Assembly (NCBI GenBank): GCA_946800325.1
Contig: OX326958.1
Span: forward strand, 16,210,992 to 16,274,991
Length of the DNA stretch: 64,000 nt
Direction of reading: 5' to 3'
DNA from: Luzula sylvatica
Taxonomy: Eukaryota; Streptophyta; Magnoliopsida; Poales; Juncaceae
Positions 1-13,200 of the stretch are shown here, in pieces (within the stretch, counting starts at the first letter, position 1; each line of letters opens with the position of its first letter). The notes below the pieces were generated by a model. The model was not told the DNA's origin. It ran no database searches and worked only from the letters and a program-made list of their open reading frames with translations. Both the position numbers and the translations under genes were made by a program.

Positions 1-124
1 ATGATCTAAAACCACGTTATTTGAACTCCTCATAGCGTTAAAATCTTGTTTTGAATCGAAAAACAAACTTTCTTAGTGTTTGTGAAATTTGGTGAAAAGT
101 TATGTACTAAAAGATACGATACAA

Positions 125-248
125 ATGATCTAAAAACACGTTATTTGAACTCCTCAAAGCATTAAAATCTTGTTTTGAATCGAAAAACAAACTTTCTTAG
201 TGTTTGTGAAATTTGGTGAAAAGTTATGTAGTAAAAGATACGATACAA
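125..248 (+). repeat. Representative complete satellite monomer
   Basis: One full 124-bp unit used here as position 1-124 reference. It holds four CpG sites (positions 15-16, 36-37, 57-58, 117-118; the second is CA in this particular copy, at 160-161) and several A-tracts (8-12, 40-43, 59-63, 95-98, 109-112). A dyad pairs ACAAAC at 63-68 with GTTTGT at 78-83 across a 9-nt loop (bases 187-192 and 202-207 here). No CENP-B-box-like motif was seen. This copy carries the TAGT variant near position 105-108. Confidence 0.9.
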
Positions 249-1612
249 ATGATCTAGAAACACGTTATTTGAACTCCTCATAGCGTTAAAATCTTGTTTT
301 GAATCGAAAAACAAACTTTCTTAGTGTTTGTGAAATTTGGTGAAAAGTTATGTACTAAAAGATACGATACAAATGATCTAAAAACACGTTATTTGAACTC
401 CTCAAAGCGTTAAAATCTGGTTTTGAATCGAAAAACAAACTTTCTTAGTGTTTGTGAAATTTGGCGAAAAGTTATGTAGTAAAAGATACGATACTAATGA
501 TCTAGGAACACGTTATTTGAACTCCTCAAAGCGTTAAAATCTTTTTTTGAATCGAAAAACAAACTTTCTTAGTGTTTGTGAAATTTGGTGAAAAGTTATG
601 TACTGAAAGATACGATACAAATGATCTAAAAACAAGTTATTTGAACTCCTCAAAGCGTTAAAATCTTGTTTTGAATCGAAAAACAAACTTTCTTAGTGTT
701 TGTGAAATTTGGTGAAAAGTTATGTAGTAAAAGATACGATACAAATGATCTAGAAACACGTTATTTGAACTCCTCATAGCGTTAAAATCTTGTTTTGAAT
801 CGAAATACAAACTTTCTTAGTGTTTGTGAAATTTGGTGAAAAGTTATGTACTAAAAGATACGATACAAATGATCTAAAACCACGTTATTTGAACTCCTCA
901 AAGCGTTAAAATCTTGTTTTGAATCGAAAAAGAAACTTTCTTAGTGTTTGTGAAATTTGGTGAAAAGTTATGTACTAAAAGATACTATACAAATGATCTA
1001 AAAACATGTTATTTGAACTCCTCAAAGCGTTAAAATCTTGTTTTGAATCGAAAAACAAACTTTCTTAGTGTTTGTGAAATTTGGTGAAAAGTTATGTACT
1101 AAAAGATACGATACAAATGATCTAAAAACACGTTATTTGAACTCCTCAAAGCGTTAAAATCTGGTTTTGAATCGAAAAACAAACTTTCTTAGTGTTTGTG
1201 AAATTTGGTGAAAAGTTATGTACTAAAAGATACGATACAAATGATCTAAAAACACGTTATTTGAACTCCTCAAAGCGTTAAAATCTGGTTTTGAATCGAA
1301 AAACAAACTTTCTTAGTGTTTGTGAAATTTGGCGAAAAGTTATGTAGTAAAAGATACGATACTAATGATCTAGGAACACGTTATTTGAACTCCTCAAAGC
1401 GTTAAAATCTTGTTTTGAATCGAAAAACAAACTTTCTTAGTGTTTGTGAAATTTGGTGAAAAGTTATGTACTGAAAGATACGATACAAATGATCTAAAAA
1501 CACGTTATTTGAACTCCTCAAAGCGTTAAAATCTTGTTTTGAATCGAAAAACAAACTTTCTTAGTGTTTGTGAAATTTGGTGAAAAGTTATGTAGTAAAA
1601 GATACGATACAA

Positions 1613-2232
1613 ATGATCTAGAAACACGTTATTTGAACTCCTCAAAGCGTTAAAATCTTGTTTTGAATCGAAAAACAAACTTTCTTAGTGTTTGTGAAAT
1701 TTGGTGAAAAGTTATGTACTAAAAGATACGATACAAATGATCTAAAAACACGTTATTTGAACTCCTCAAAGCGTTAAAATCTGGTTTTGAATCGAAAAAC
1801 AAACTTTCTTAGTGTTTGTGAAATTTGGTGAAAAGTTATGTACTAAAAGATACGATACAAATGATCTAAAAACACGTTATTTGAACTCCTCAAAGCGTTA
1901 AAATCTGGTTTTGAATCGAAAAACAAACTTTCTTAGTGTTTGTGAAATTTGGCGAAAAGTTATGTAGTAAAAGATACGATACTAATGATCTAGGAACACG
2001 TTATTTGAACTCCTCAAAGCGTTAAAATCTTGTTTTGAATCGAAAAACAAACTTTCTTAGTGTTTGTGAAATTTGGTGAAAAGTTATGTACTGAAAGATA
2101 CGATACAAATGATCTAAAAACAAGTTATTTGAACTCCTCAAAGCGTTAAAATCTTGTTTTGAATCGAAAAACAAACTTTCTTAGTGTTTGTGAAATTTGG
2201 TGAAAAGTTATGTAGTAAAAGATACGATACAA
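1613..2232 (+). repeat. Example of the 620-bp five-monomer higher-order unit
   Basis: Order of monomers: AGAAAC/CTTG, AAACACG/CTGG, AAACACG/CTGG with GGCG and TAGT, then CTAAT-AGGAAC with TACTGA, then an AAACA(A/C)G monomer with TAGT. This order recurs through the whole window with small changes, spaced 5-7 monomers, and is the commonest short-range higher-order pattern. Confidence 0.75.
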
Positions 2233-3147
2233 ATGATCTAGAAACACGTTATTTGAACTCCTCATAGCGTTAAAATCTTGTTTTGAATCGAAATACAAAC
2301 TTTCTTAGTGTTTGTGAAATTTGGTGAAAAGTTATGTACTAAAAGATACGATACAAATGATCTAAAACCACGTTATTTGAACTCCTCAAAGCGTTAAAAT
2401 CTTGTTTTGAATCGAAAAACAAACTTTCTTAGTGTTTGTGAAATTTGGTGAAAAGTTATGTACTAAAAGATACGATACAAATGATCTAAAAACACGTTAT
2501 TTGAACTCCTCAAAGCGTTAAAATCTGGTTTTGAATCGAAAAACAAACTTTCTTAGTGTTTGTGAAATTTGGTGAAAAGTTATGTACTAAAAGATACGAT
2601 ACAAATGATCTAAAAACACGTTATTTGAACTCCTCAAAGCGTTAAAATCTGGTTTTGAATCGAAAAACAAACTTTCTTAGTGTTTGTGAAATTTGGCGAA
2701 AAGTTATGTAGTAAAAGATACGATACTAATGATCTAGGAACACGTTATTTGAACTCCTCAAAGCGTTAAAATCTTGTTTTGAATCGAAAAACAAACTTTC
2801 TTAGTGTTTGTGAAATTTGGTGAAAAGGTATGTACTGAAAGATACGATACAAATGATCTAAAAACACGTTATTTGAACTCCTCAAAGCGTTAAAATCTTG
2901 TTTTGAATCGAAAAACAAACTTTCTTAGTGTTTGTGAAATTTGGTGAAAAGTTATGTAGTAAAAGATACGATACAAATGATCTAGAAACACGTTATTTGA
3001 ACTCCTCAAAGCGTTAAAATCTTGTTTTGAATCGAAAAACAAACTTTCTTAGTGTTTGTGAAATTTGGTGAAAAGTTATGTACTAAAAGATACGATACAA
3101 ATGATCTAAAAACACGTTATTTGAACTCCTCAAAGCGTTAAAATCTG

Positions 3148-5802
3148 GTTTTGAATCGAAAAACAAACTTTCTTAGTGTTTGTGAAATTTGGTGAAAAGT
3201 TATGTACTAAAAGATACGATACAAATGATCTAAAAACACGTTATTTGAACTCCTCAAAGCATTAAAATCTTGTTTTGAATCGAAAAACAAACTTTCTTAG
3301 TGTTTGTGAAATTTGGTGAAAAGTTATGTAGTAAAAGATACGATACAAATGATCTAGAAACACGTTATTTGAACTCCTCATAGCGTTAAAATCTTGTTTT
3401 GAATCGAAAAACAAACTTTCTTAGTGTTTGTGAAATTTGGTGAAAAGTTATGTACTAAAAGATACGATACAAATGATCTAAAAACACGTTATTTGAACTC
3501 CTCAAAGCGTTAAAATCTGGTTTTGAATCGAAAAACAAACTTTCTTAGTGTTTGTGAAATTTGGCGAAAAGTTATGTAGTAAAAGATACGATACTAATGA
3601 TCTAGGAACACGTTATTTGAACTCCTCAAAGCGTTAAAATCTTTTTTTGAATCGAAAAACAAACTTTCTTAGTGTTTGTGAAATTTGGTGAAAAGTTATG
3701 TACTGAAAGATACGATACAAATGATCTAAAAACAAGTTATTTGAACTCCTCAAAGCGTTAAAATCTTGTTTTGAATCGAAAAACAAACTTTCTTAGTGTT
3801 TGTGAAATTTGGTGAAAAGTTATGTAGTAAAAGATACGATACAAATGATCTAGAAACACGTTATTTGAACTCCTCATAGCGTTAAAATCTTGTTTTGAAT
3901 CGAAATACAAACTTTCTTAGTGTTTGTGAAATTTGGTGAAAAGTTATGTACTAAAAGATACGATACAAATGATCTAAAACCACGTTATTTGAACTCCTCA
4001 AAGCGTTAAAATCTTGTTTTGAATCGAAAAAGAAACTTTCTTAGTGTTTGTGAAATTTGGTGAAAAGTTATGTACTAAAAGATACTATACAAATGATCTA
4101 AAAACATGTTATTTGAACTCCTCAAAGCGTTAAAATCTTGTTTTGAATCGAAAAACAAACTTTCTTAGTGTTTGTGAAATTTGGTGAAAAGTTATGTACT
4201 AAAAGATACGATACAAATGATCTAAAAACACGTTATTTGAACTCCTCAAAGCGTTAAAATCTGGTTTTGAATCGAAAAACAAACTTTCTTAGTGTTTGTG
4301 AAATTTGGTGAAAAGTTATGTACTAAAAGATACGATACAAATGATCTAAAAACACGTTATTTGAACTCCTCAAAGCGTTAAAATCTGGTTTTGAATCGAA
4401 AAACAAACTTTCTTAGTGTTTGTGAAATTTGGCGAAAAGTTATGTAGTAAAAGATACGATACTAATGATCTAGGAACACGTTATTTGAACTCCTCAAAGC
4501 GTTAAAATCTTGTTTTGAATCGAAAAACAAACTTTCTTAGTGTTTGTGAAATTTGGTGAAAAGTTATGTACTGAAAGATACGATACAAATGATCTAAAAA
4601 CACGTTATTTGAACTCCTCAAAGCGTTAAAATCTTGTTTTGAATCGAAAAACAAACTTTCTTAGTGTTTGTGAAATTTGGTGAAAAGTTATGTAGTAAAA
4701 GATACGATACAAATGATCTAGAAACACGTTATTTGAACTCCTCAAAGCGTTAAAATCTTGTTTTGAATCGAAAAACAAACTTTCTTAGTGTTTGTGAAAT
4801 TTGGTGAAAAGTTATGTACTAAAAGATACGATACAAATGATCTAAAAACACGTTATTTGAACTCCTCAAAGCGTTAAAATCTGGTTTTGAATCGAAAAAC
4901 AAACTTTCTTAGTGTTTGTGAAATTTGGTGAAAAGTTATGTACTAAAAGATACGATACAAATGATCTAAAAACACGTTATTTGAACTCCTCAAAGCGTTA
5001 AAATCTGGTTTTGAATCGAAAAACAAACTTTCTTAGTGTTTGTGAAATTTGGCGAAAAGTTATGTAGTAAAAGATACGATACTAATGATCTAGGAACACG
5101 TTATTTGAACTCCTCAAAGCGTTAAAATCTTGTTTTGAATCGAAAAACAAACTTTCTTAGTGTTTGTGAAATTTGGTGAAAAGTTATGTACTGAAAGATA
5201 CGATACAAATGATCTAAAAACAAGTTATTTGAACTCCTCAAAGCGTTAAAATCTTGTTTTGAATCGAAAAACAAACTTTCTTAGTGTTTGTGAAATTTGG
5301 TGAAAAGTTATGTAGTAAAAGATACGATACAAATGATCTAGAAACACGTTATTTGAACTCCTCATAGCGTTAAAATCTTGTTTTGAATCGAAATACAAAC
5401 TTTCTTAGTGTTTGTGAAATTTGGTGAAAAGTTATGTACTAAAAGATACGATACAAATGATCTAAAACCACGTTATTTGAACTCCTCAAAGCGTTAAAAT
5501 CTTGTTTTGAATCGAAAAACAAACTTTCTTAGTGTTTGTGAAATTTGGTGAAAAGTTATGTACTAAAAGATACGATACAAATGATCTAAAAACACGTTAT
5601 TTGAACTCCTCAAAGCGTTAAAATCTGGTTTTGAATCGAAAAACAAACTTTCTTAGTGTTTGTGAAATTTGGTGAAAAGTTATGTACTAAAAGATACGAT
5701 ACAAATGATCTAAAAACACGTTATTTGAACTCCTCAAAGCGTTAAAATCTGGTTTTGAATCGAAAAACAAACTTTCTTAGTGTTTGTGAAATTTGGCGAA
5801 AA
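3148..5802 (+). repeat. 3100-bp segmental duplication, copy 2 (incomplete)
   Basis: Second tandem copy of the 25-monomer block. Agreement with the sequence 3100 bp upstream ends at 5803, where AAAAATTATG replaces AAAAGTTATG and later the GGTATG marker of 2828 is not repeated at 5928. The end overlaps the start of the 4712-bp domain. Confidence 0.85.
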
Positions 5803-8800
5803 ATTATGTAGTAAAAGATACGATACTAATGATCTAGGAACACGTTATTTGAACTCCTCAAAGCGTTAAAATCTTGTTTTGAATCGAAAAACAAACTTTC
5901 TTAGTGTTTGTGAAATTTGGTGAAAAGTTATGTACTGAAAGATACGATACAAATGATCTAAAAACACGTTATTTGAACTCCTCAAAGCGTTAAAATCTTG
6001 TTTTGAATCGAAAAACAAACTTTCTTAGTGTTTGTGAAATTTGGTGAAAAGTTATGTAGTAAAAGATACGATACAAATGATCTAGAAACACGTTATTTGA
6101 ACTCCTCAAAGCGTTAAAATCTTGTTTTGAATCGAAAAACAAACTTTCTTAGTGTTTGTGAAATTTGGTGAAAAGTTATGTACTAAAAGATACGATACAA
6201 ATGATCTAAAAACACGTTATTTGAACTCCTCAAAGCGTTAAAATCTGGTTTTGAATCGAAAAACAAACTTTCTTAGTGTTTGTGAAATTTGGTGAAAAGT
6301 TATGTACTAAAAGATACGATACAAATGATCTAAAAACACGTTATTTGAACTCCTCAAAGCGTTAAAATCTGGTTTTGAATCGAAAAACAAACTTTCTTAG
6401 TGTTTGTGAAATTTGGCGAAAAGTTATGTAGTAAAAGATACGATACTAATGATCTAGGAACACGTTATTTGAACTCCTCAAAGCGTTAAAATCTTGTTTT
6501 GAATCGAAAAACAAACTTTCTTAGTGTTTGTGAAATTTGGTGAAAAGTTATGTACTGAAAGATACGATACAAATGATCTAAAAACACGTTATTTGAACTC
6601 CTCAAAGCGTTAAAATCTTGTTTTGAATCGAAAAACAAACTTTCTTAGTGTTTGTGAAATTTGGTGAAACGTTATGTAGTAAAAGATACGATACAAATGA
6701 TCTAGAAACACGTTATTTGAACTCCTCAAAGCGTTAAAATCTGGTTTTGAATCGAAAAACAAACTTTCTTAGTGTTTGTGAAATTTGGTGAAAAGTTATG
6801 TACTAAAAGATACGATACAAATGATCTAAAAACACGTTATTTGAACTCCTCAAAGCGTTAAAATCTTGTTTTGAATCGAAAAACAAACTTTCTTAGTGTT
6901 TGTGAAATTTGGTGAAAAGTTATGTAGTAAAAGATACGATACAAATGATCTAGAAACACGTTATTTGAACTCCTCATAGCGTTAAAATCTTGTTTTGAAT
7001 CGAAATACAAACTTTCTTAGTGTTTGTGAAATTTGGTGAAAAGTTATGTACTAAAAGATACGATACAAATGATCTAAAACCACGTTATTTGAACTCCTCA
7101 AAGCGTTAAAATCTTGTTTTGAATCGAAAAACAAACTTTCTTAGTGTTTGTGAAATTTGGTGAAAAGTTATGTACTAAAAGATACTATACAAATGATCTA
7201 AAAACATGTTATTTGAACTCCTCAAAGCGTTAAAATCTTGTTTTGAATCGAAAAACAAACTTTCTTAGTGTTTGTGAAATTTGGTGAAAAGTTATGTACT
7301 AAAAGATACGATACAAATGATCTAAAAACACGTTATTTGAACTCCTCAAAGCGTTAAAATCTGGTTTTGAATCGAAAAACAAACTTTCTTAGTGTTTGTG
7401 AAATTTGGTGAAAAGTTATGTACTAAAAGATACGATACAAATGATCTAAAAACACGTTATTTGAACTCCTCAAAGCGTTAAAATCTGGTTTTGAATCGAA
7501 AAACAAACTTTCTTAGTGTTTGTGAAATTTGGCGAAAAGTTATGTAGTAAAAGATACGATACTAATGATCTAGGAACACGTTATTTGAACTCCTCAAAGC
7601 GTTAAAATCTTGTTTTGAATCGAAAAACAAACTTTCTTAGTGTTTGTGAAATTTGGTGAAAAGGTATGTACTGAAAGATACGATACAAATGATCTAAAAA
7701 CACGTTATTTGAACTCCTCAAAGCGTTAAAATCTTGTTTTGAATCGAAAAACAAACTTTCTTAGTGTTTGTGAAATTTGGTGAAAAGTTATGTAGTAAAA
7801 GATACGATACAAATGATCTAGAAACACGTTATTTGAACTCCTCAAAGCGTTAAAATCTTGTTTTGAATCGAAAAACAAACTTTCTTAGTGTTTGTGAAAT
7901 TTGGTGAAAAGTTATGTACTAAAAGATACGATACAAATGATCTAAAAACACGTTATTTGAACTCCTCAAAGCGTTAAAATCTGGTTTTGAATCGAAAAAC
8001 AAACTTTCTTAGTGTTTGTGAAATTTGGTGAAAAGTTATGTACTAAAAGATACGATACAAATGATCTAAAAACACGTTATTTGAACTCCTCAAAGCGTTA
8101 AAATCTGGTTTTGAATCGAAAAACAAACTTTCTTAGTGTTTGTGAAATTTGGCGAAAAGTTATGTAGTAAAAGATACGATACTAATGATCTAGGAACACG
8201 TTATTTGAACTCCTCAAAGCGTTAAAATCTTGTTTTGAATCGAAAAACAAACTTTCTTAGTGTTTGTGAAATTTGGTGAAAAGTTATGTACTGAAAGATA
8301 CGATACAAATGATCTAAAAACAAGTTATTTGAACTCCTCAAAGCGTTAAAATCTTGTTTTGAATCGAAAAACAAACTTTCTTAGTGTTTGTGAAATTTGG
8401 TGAAAAGTTATGTAGTAAAAGATACGATACAAATGATCTAGAAACACGTTATTTGAACTCCTCATAGCGTTAAAATCTTGTTTTGAATCGAAATACAAAC
8501 TTTCTTAGTGTTTGTGAAATTTGGTGAAAAGTTATGTACTAAAAGATACGATACAAATGATCTAAAACCACGTTATTTGAACTCCTCAAAGCGTTAAAAT
8601 CTTGTTTTGAATCGAAAAACAAACTTTCTTAGTGTTTGTGAAATTTGGTGAAAAGTTATGTACTAAAAGATACGATACAAATGATCTAAAAACAAGTTAT
8701 TTGAACTCCTCAAAGCGTTAAAATCTTGTTTTGAATCGAAAAACAAACTTTCTTAGTGTTTGTGAAATTTGGTGAAAAGTTATGTACTAAAAGATACGAT

Positions 8801-10216
8801 ACAAATGATCTAAAAACTTGTTATTTGAACACCTCAAAGCGTTAAAATCTTGTTTTGAATCGAAAAACAAACTTTCTTAGTGTTTGTGAAATTTGGTGAA
8901 AAGTTATGTAGTAAAAGATACGATACAAATGATCTAGAAACACGTTATTTGAACTCCTCATAGCGTTAAAATCTTGTTTTGAATCGAAAAACAAACTTTC
9001 TTAGTGTTTGTGAAATTTGGTGAAAAGTTATGTACTAAAAGATACGATACAAATGATCTAAAAACTTGTTATTTAAACACCTCAAAGCGTTAAAATCTTG
9101 TTTTGAATCGAAAAACAAACTTTCTTAGTGTTTGTGAAATTTGGTGAAAAGTTATGTACTAAAAGATACGATACAAATGATCTAAAAACAAGTTATTTGA
9201 ACTCCTCAAAGCGTTAAAATCTTGTTTTGAATCGAAAAACAAACTTTCTTAGTGTTTGTGAAATTTGGTGAAAAGTTATGTAGTAAAAGATACGATACAA
9301 ATGATCTAGAAACACGTTATTTGAACTCCTCATAGCGTTAAAATCTTGTTTTGAATCGAAATACAAACTTTCTTAGTGTTTGTGAAATTTGGTGAAAAGT
9401 TATGTACTAAAAGATACGATACAAATGATCTAAAACCACGTTATTTGAACTCCTCAAAGCGTTAAAATCTTGTTTTGAATCGAAAAACAAACTTTCTTAG
9501 TGTTTGTGAAATTTGGTGAAAAGTTATGTACTAAAAGATACTATACAAATGATCTAAAAACATGTTATTTGAACTCCTCAAAGCGTTAAAATCTTGTTTT
9601 GAATCGAAAAACAAACTTTCTTAGTGTTTGTGAAATTTGGTGAAAAGTTATGTACTAAAAGATACGATACAAATGATCTAAAAACACGTTATTTGAACTC
9701 CTCAAAGCGTTAAAATCTGGTTTTGAATCGAAAAACAAACTTTCTTAGTGTTTGTGAAATTTGGTGAAAAGTTATGTAGTAAAAGATACGATACTAATGA
9801 TCTAGGAACACGTTATTTGAACTCCTCAAAGCGTTAAAATCTTGTTTTGAATCGAAAAACAAACTTTCTTAGTGTTTGTGAAATTTGGCGAAAAGTTATG
9901 TACTGAAAGATACGATACAAATAATCTAAAAACACGTTATTTGAACTCCTCAAAGCGTTAAAATCTTGTTTTGAATCGAAAAACAAACTTTCTTAGTGTT
10001 TGTGAAATTTGGTGAAAAGTTATGTAGTAAAAGATACGATACAAATGATCTAGAAACACGTTATTTGAACTCCTCAAAGCGTTAAAATCTTGTTTTGAAT
10101 CGAAAAACAAACTTTCTTAGTGTTTGTGAAATTTGGTGAAAAGTTATGTACTAAAAGATACGATACAAATGATCTAAAAACACGTTATTTGAACTCCTCA
10201 AAGCGTTAAAATCTGG
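5505..10216 (+). repeat. 4712-bp segmental duplication (38 monomers), copy 1
   Basis: Rare markers recur exactly 4712 bp (38 x 124) downstream: AAAAATTATG (5804/10516), GAAACGTTATG (6671/11383), AAGGTATG (7664/12376), ATTTAAAC (9071/13783) and the ATGATC to ATAATC change (9921/14633). Upstream of about 5504 the copies differ (AAACCACG and CTTG against AAACACG and CTGG). Confidence 0.9.
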
Positions 10217-13200
10217 TTTTGAATCGAAAAACAAACTTTCTTAGTGTTTGTGAAATTTGGTGAAAAGTTATGTACTAAAAGATACGATACAAATGATCTA
10301 AAAACACGTTATTTGAACTCCTCAAAGCGTTAAAATCTGGTTTTGAATCGAAAAACAAACTTTCTTAGTGTTTGTGAAATTTGGTGAAAAGTTATGTACT
10401 AAAAGATACGATACAAATGATCTAAAAACACGTTATTTGAACTCCTCAAAGCGTTAAAATCTGGTTTTGAATCGAAAAACAAACTTTCTTAGTGTTTGTG
10501 AAATTTGGCGAAAAATTATGTAGTAAAAGATACGATACTAATGATCTAGGAACACGTTATTTGAACTCCTCAAAGCGTTAAAATCTTGTTTTGAATCGAA
10601 AAACAAACTTTCTTAGTGTTTGTGAAATTTGGTGAAAAGTTATGTACTGAAAGATACGATACAAATGATCTAAAAACACGTTATTTGAACTCCTCAAAGC
10701 GTTAAAATCTTGTTTTGAATCGAAAAACAAACTTTCTTAGTGTTTGTGAAATTTGGTGAAAAGTTATGTAGTAAAAGATACGATACAAATGATCTAGAAA
10801 CACGTTATTTGAACTCCTCAAAGCGTTAAAATCTTGTTTTGAATCGAAAAACAAACTTTCTTAGTGTTTGTGAAATTTGGTGAAAAGTTATGTACTAAAA
10901 GATACGATACAAATGATCTAAAAACACGTTATTTGAACTCCTCAAAGCGTTAAAATCTGGTTTTGAATCGAAAAACAAACTTTCTTAGTGTTTGTGAAAT
11001 TTGGTGAAAAGTTATGTACTAAAAGATACGATACAAATGATCTAAAAACACGTTATTTGAACTCCTCAAAGCGTTAAAATCTGGTTTTGAATCGAAAAAC
11101 AAACTTTCTTAGTGTTTGTGAAATTTGGCGAAAAGTTATGTAGTAAAAGATACGATACTAATGATCTAGGAACACGTTATTTGAACTCCTCAAAGCGTTA
11201 AAATCTTGTTTTGAATCGAAAAACAAACTTTCTTAGTGTTTGTGAAATTTGGTGAAAAGTTATGTACTGAAAGATACGATACAAATGATCTAAAAACACG
11301 TTATTTGAACTCCTCAAAGCGTTAAAATCTTGTTTTGAATCGAAAAACAAACTTTCTTAGTGTTTGTGAAATTTGGTGAAACGTTATGTAGTAAAAGATA
11401 CGATACAAATGATCTAGAAACACGTTATTTGAACTCCTCAAAGCGTTAAAATCTGGTTTTGAATCGAAAAACAAACTTTCTTAGTGTTTGTGAAATTTGG
11501 TGAAAAGTTATGTACTAAAAGATACGATACAAATGATCTAAAAACACGTTATTTGAACTCCTCAAAGCGTTAAAATCTTGTTTTGAATCGAAAAACAAAC
11601 TTTCTTAGTGTTTGTGAAATTTGGTGAAAAGTTATGTAGTAAAAGATACGATACAAATGATCTAGAAACACGTTATTTGAACTCCTCATAGCGTTAAAAT
11701 CTTGTTTTGAATCGAAATACAAACTTTCTTAGTGTTTGTGAAATTTGGTGAAAAGTTATGTACTAAAAGATACGATACAAATGATCTAAAACCACGTTAT
11801 TTGAACTCCTCAAAGCGTTAAAATCTTGTTTTGAATCGAAAAACAAACTTTCTTAGTGTTTGTGAAATTTGGTGAAAAGTTATGTACTAAAAGATACTAT
11901 ACAAATGATCTAAAAACATGTTATTTGAACTCCTCAAAGCGTTAAAATCTTGTTTTGAATCGAAAAACAAACTTTCTTAGTGTTTGTGAAATTTGGTGAA
12001 AAGTTATGTACTAAAAGATACGATACAAATGATCTAAAAACACGTTATTTGAACTCCTCAAAGCGTTAAAATCTGGTTTTGAATCGAAAAACAAACTTTC
12101 TTAGTGTTTGTGAAATTTGGTGAAAAGTTATGTACTAAAAGATACGATACAAATGATCTAAAAACACGTTATTTGAACTCCTCAAAGCGTTAAAATCTGG
12201 TTTTGAATCGAAAAACAAACTTTCTTAGTGTTTGTGAAATTTGGCGAAAAGTTATGTAGTAAAAGATACGATACTAATGATCTAGGAACACGTTATTTGA
12301 ACTCCTCAAAGCGTTAAAATCTTGTTTTGAATCGAAAAACAAACTTTCTTAGTGTTTGTGAAATTTGGTGAAAAGGTATGTACTGAAAGATACGATACAA
12401 ATGATCTAAAAACACGTTATTTGAACTCCTCAAAGCGTTAAAATCTTGTTTTGAATCGAAAAACAAACTTTCTTAGTGTTTGTGAAATTTGGTGAAAAGT
12501 TATGTAGTAAAAGATACGATACAAATGATCTAGAAACACGTTATTTGAACTCCTCAAAGCGTTAAAATCTTGTTTTGAATCGAAAAACAAACTTTCTTAG
12601 TGTTTGTGAAATTTGGTGAAAAGTTATGTACTAAAAGATACGATACAAATGATCTAAAAACACGTTATTTGAACTCCTCAAAGCGTTAAAATCTGGTTTT
12701 GAATCGAAAAACAAACTTTCTTAGTGTTTGTGAAATTTGGTGAAAAGTTATGTACTAAAAGATACGATACAAATGATCTAAAAACACGTTATTTGAACTC
12801 CTCAAAGCGTTAAAATCTGGTTTTGAATCGAAAAACAAACTTTCTTAGTGTTTGTGAAATTTGGCGAAAAGTTATGTAGTAAAAGATACGATACTAATGA
12901 TCTAGGAACACGTTATTTGAACTCCTCAAAGCGTTAAAATCTTGTTTTGAATCGAAAAACAAACTTTCTTAGTGTTTGTGAAATTTGGTGAAAAGTTATG
13001 TACTGAAAGATACGATACAAATGATCTAAAAACAAGTTATTTGAACTCCTCAAAGCGTTAAAATCTTGTTTTGAATCGAAAAACAAACTTTCTTAGTGTT
13101 TGTGAAATTTGGTGAAAAGTTATGTAGTAAAAGATACGATACAAATGATCTAGAAACACGTTATTTGAACTCCTCATAGCGTTAAAATCTTGTTTTGAAT

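Larger units (their letters stand above)
48..3147 (+). repeat. 3100-bp segmental duplication (25 monomers), copy 1
   Basis: Matches the array 3100 bp downstream. Shared rare markers: GCATTA at 160/3260, a seven-T run at 542/3642, AAAAAGAAAC near 927/4027, GATACTATAC at 981/4081 and ACATGTTA near 1005/4105. Identity fails left of base 48, where positions 12, 33 and 47 differ from 3112, 3133 and 3147. Confidence 0.88.

Noticed and set aside
1..124. A-tract phasing as evidence for intrinsic DNA curvature
   Set aside because: A-tracts start near positions 8, 40, 59, 95 and 109; the spacings are not consistent multiples of the helical repeat, so no claim is made without computing curvature.
187..207. 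Dyad in the monomer as a transcription terminator or RNA hairpin
   Set aside because: Arms are only 6 bp, A/T-rich, with a 9-nt loop; too weak as a terminator, and no transcript is implied.
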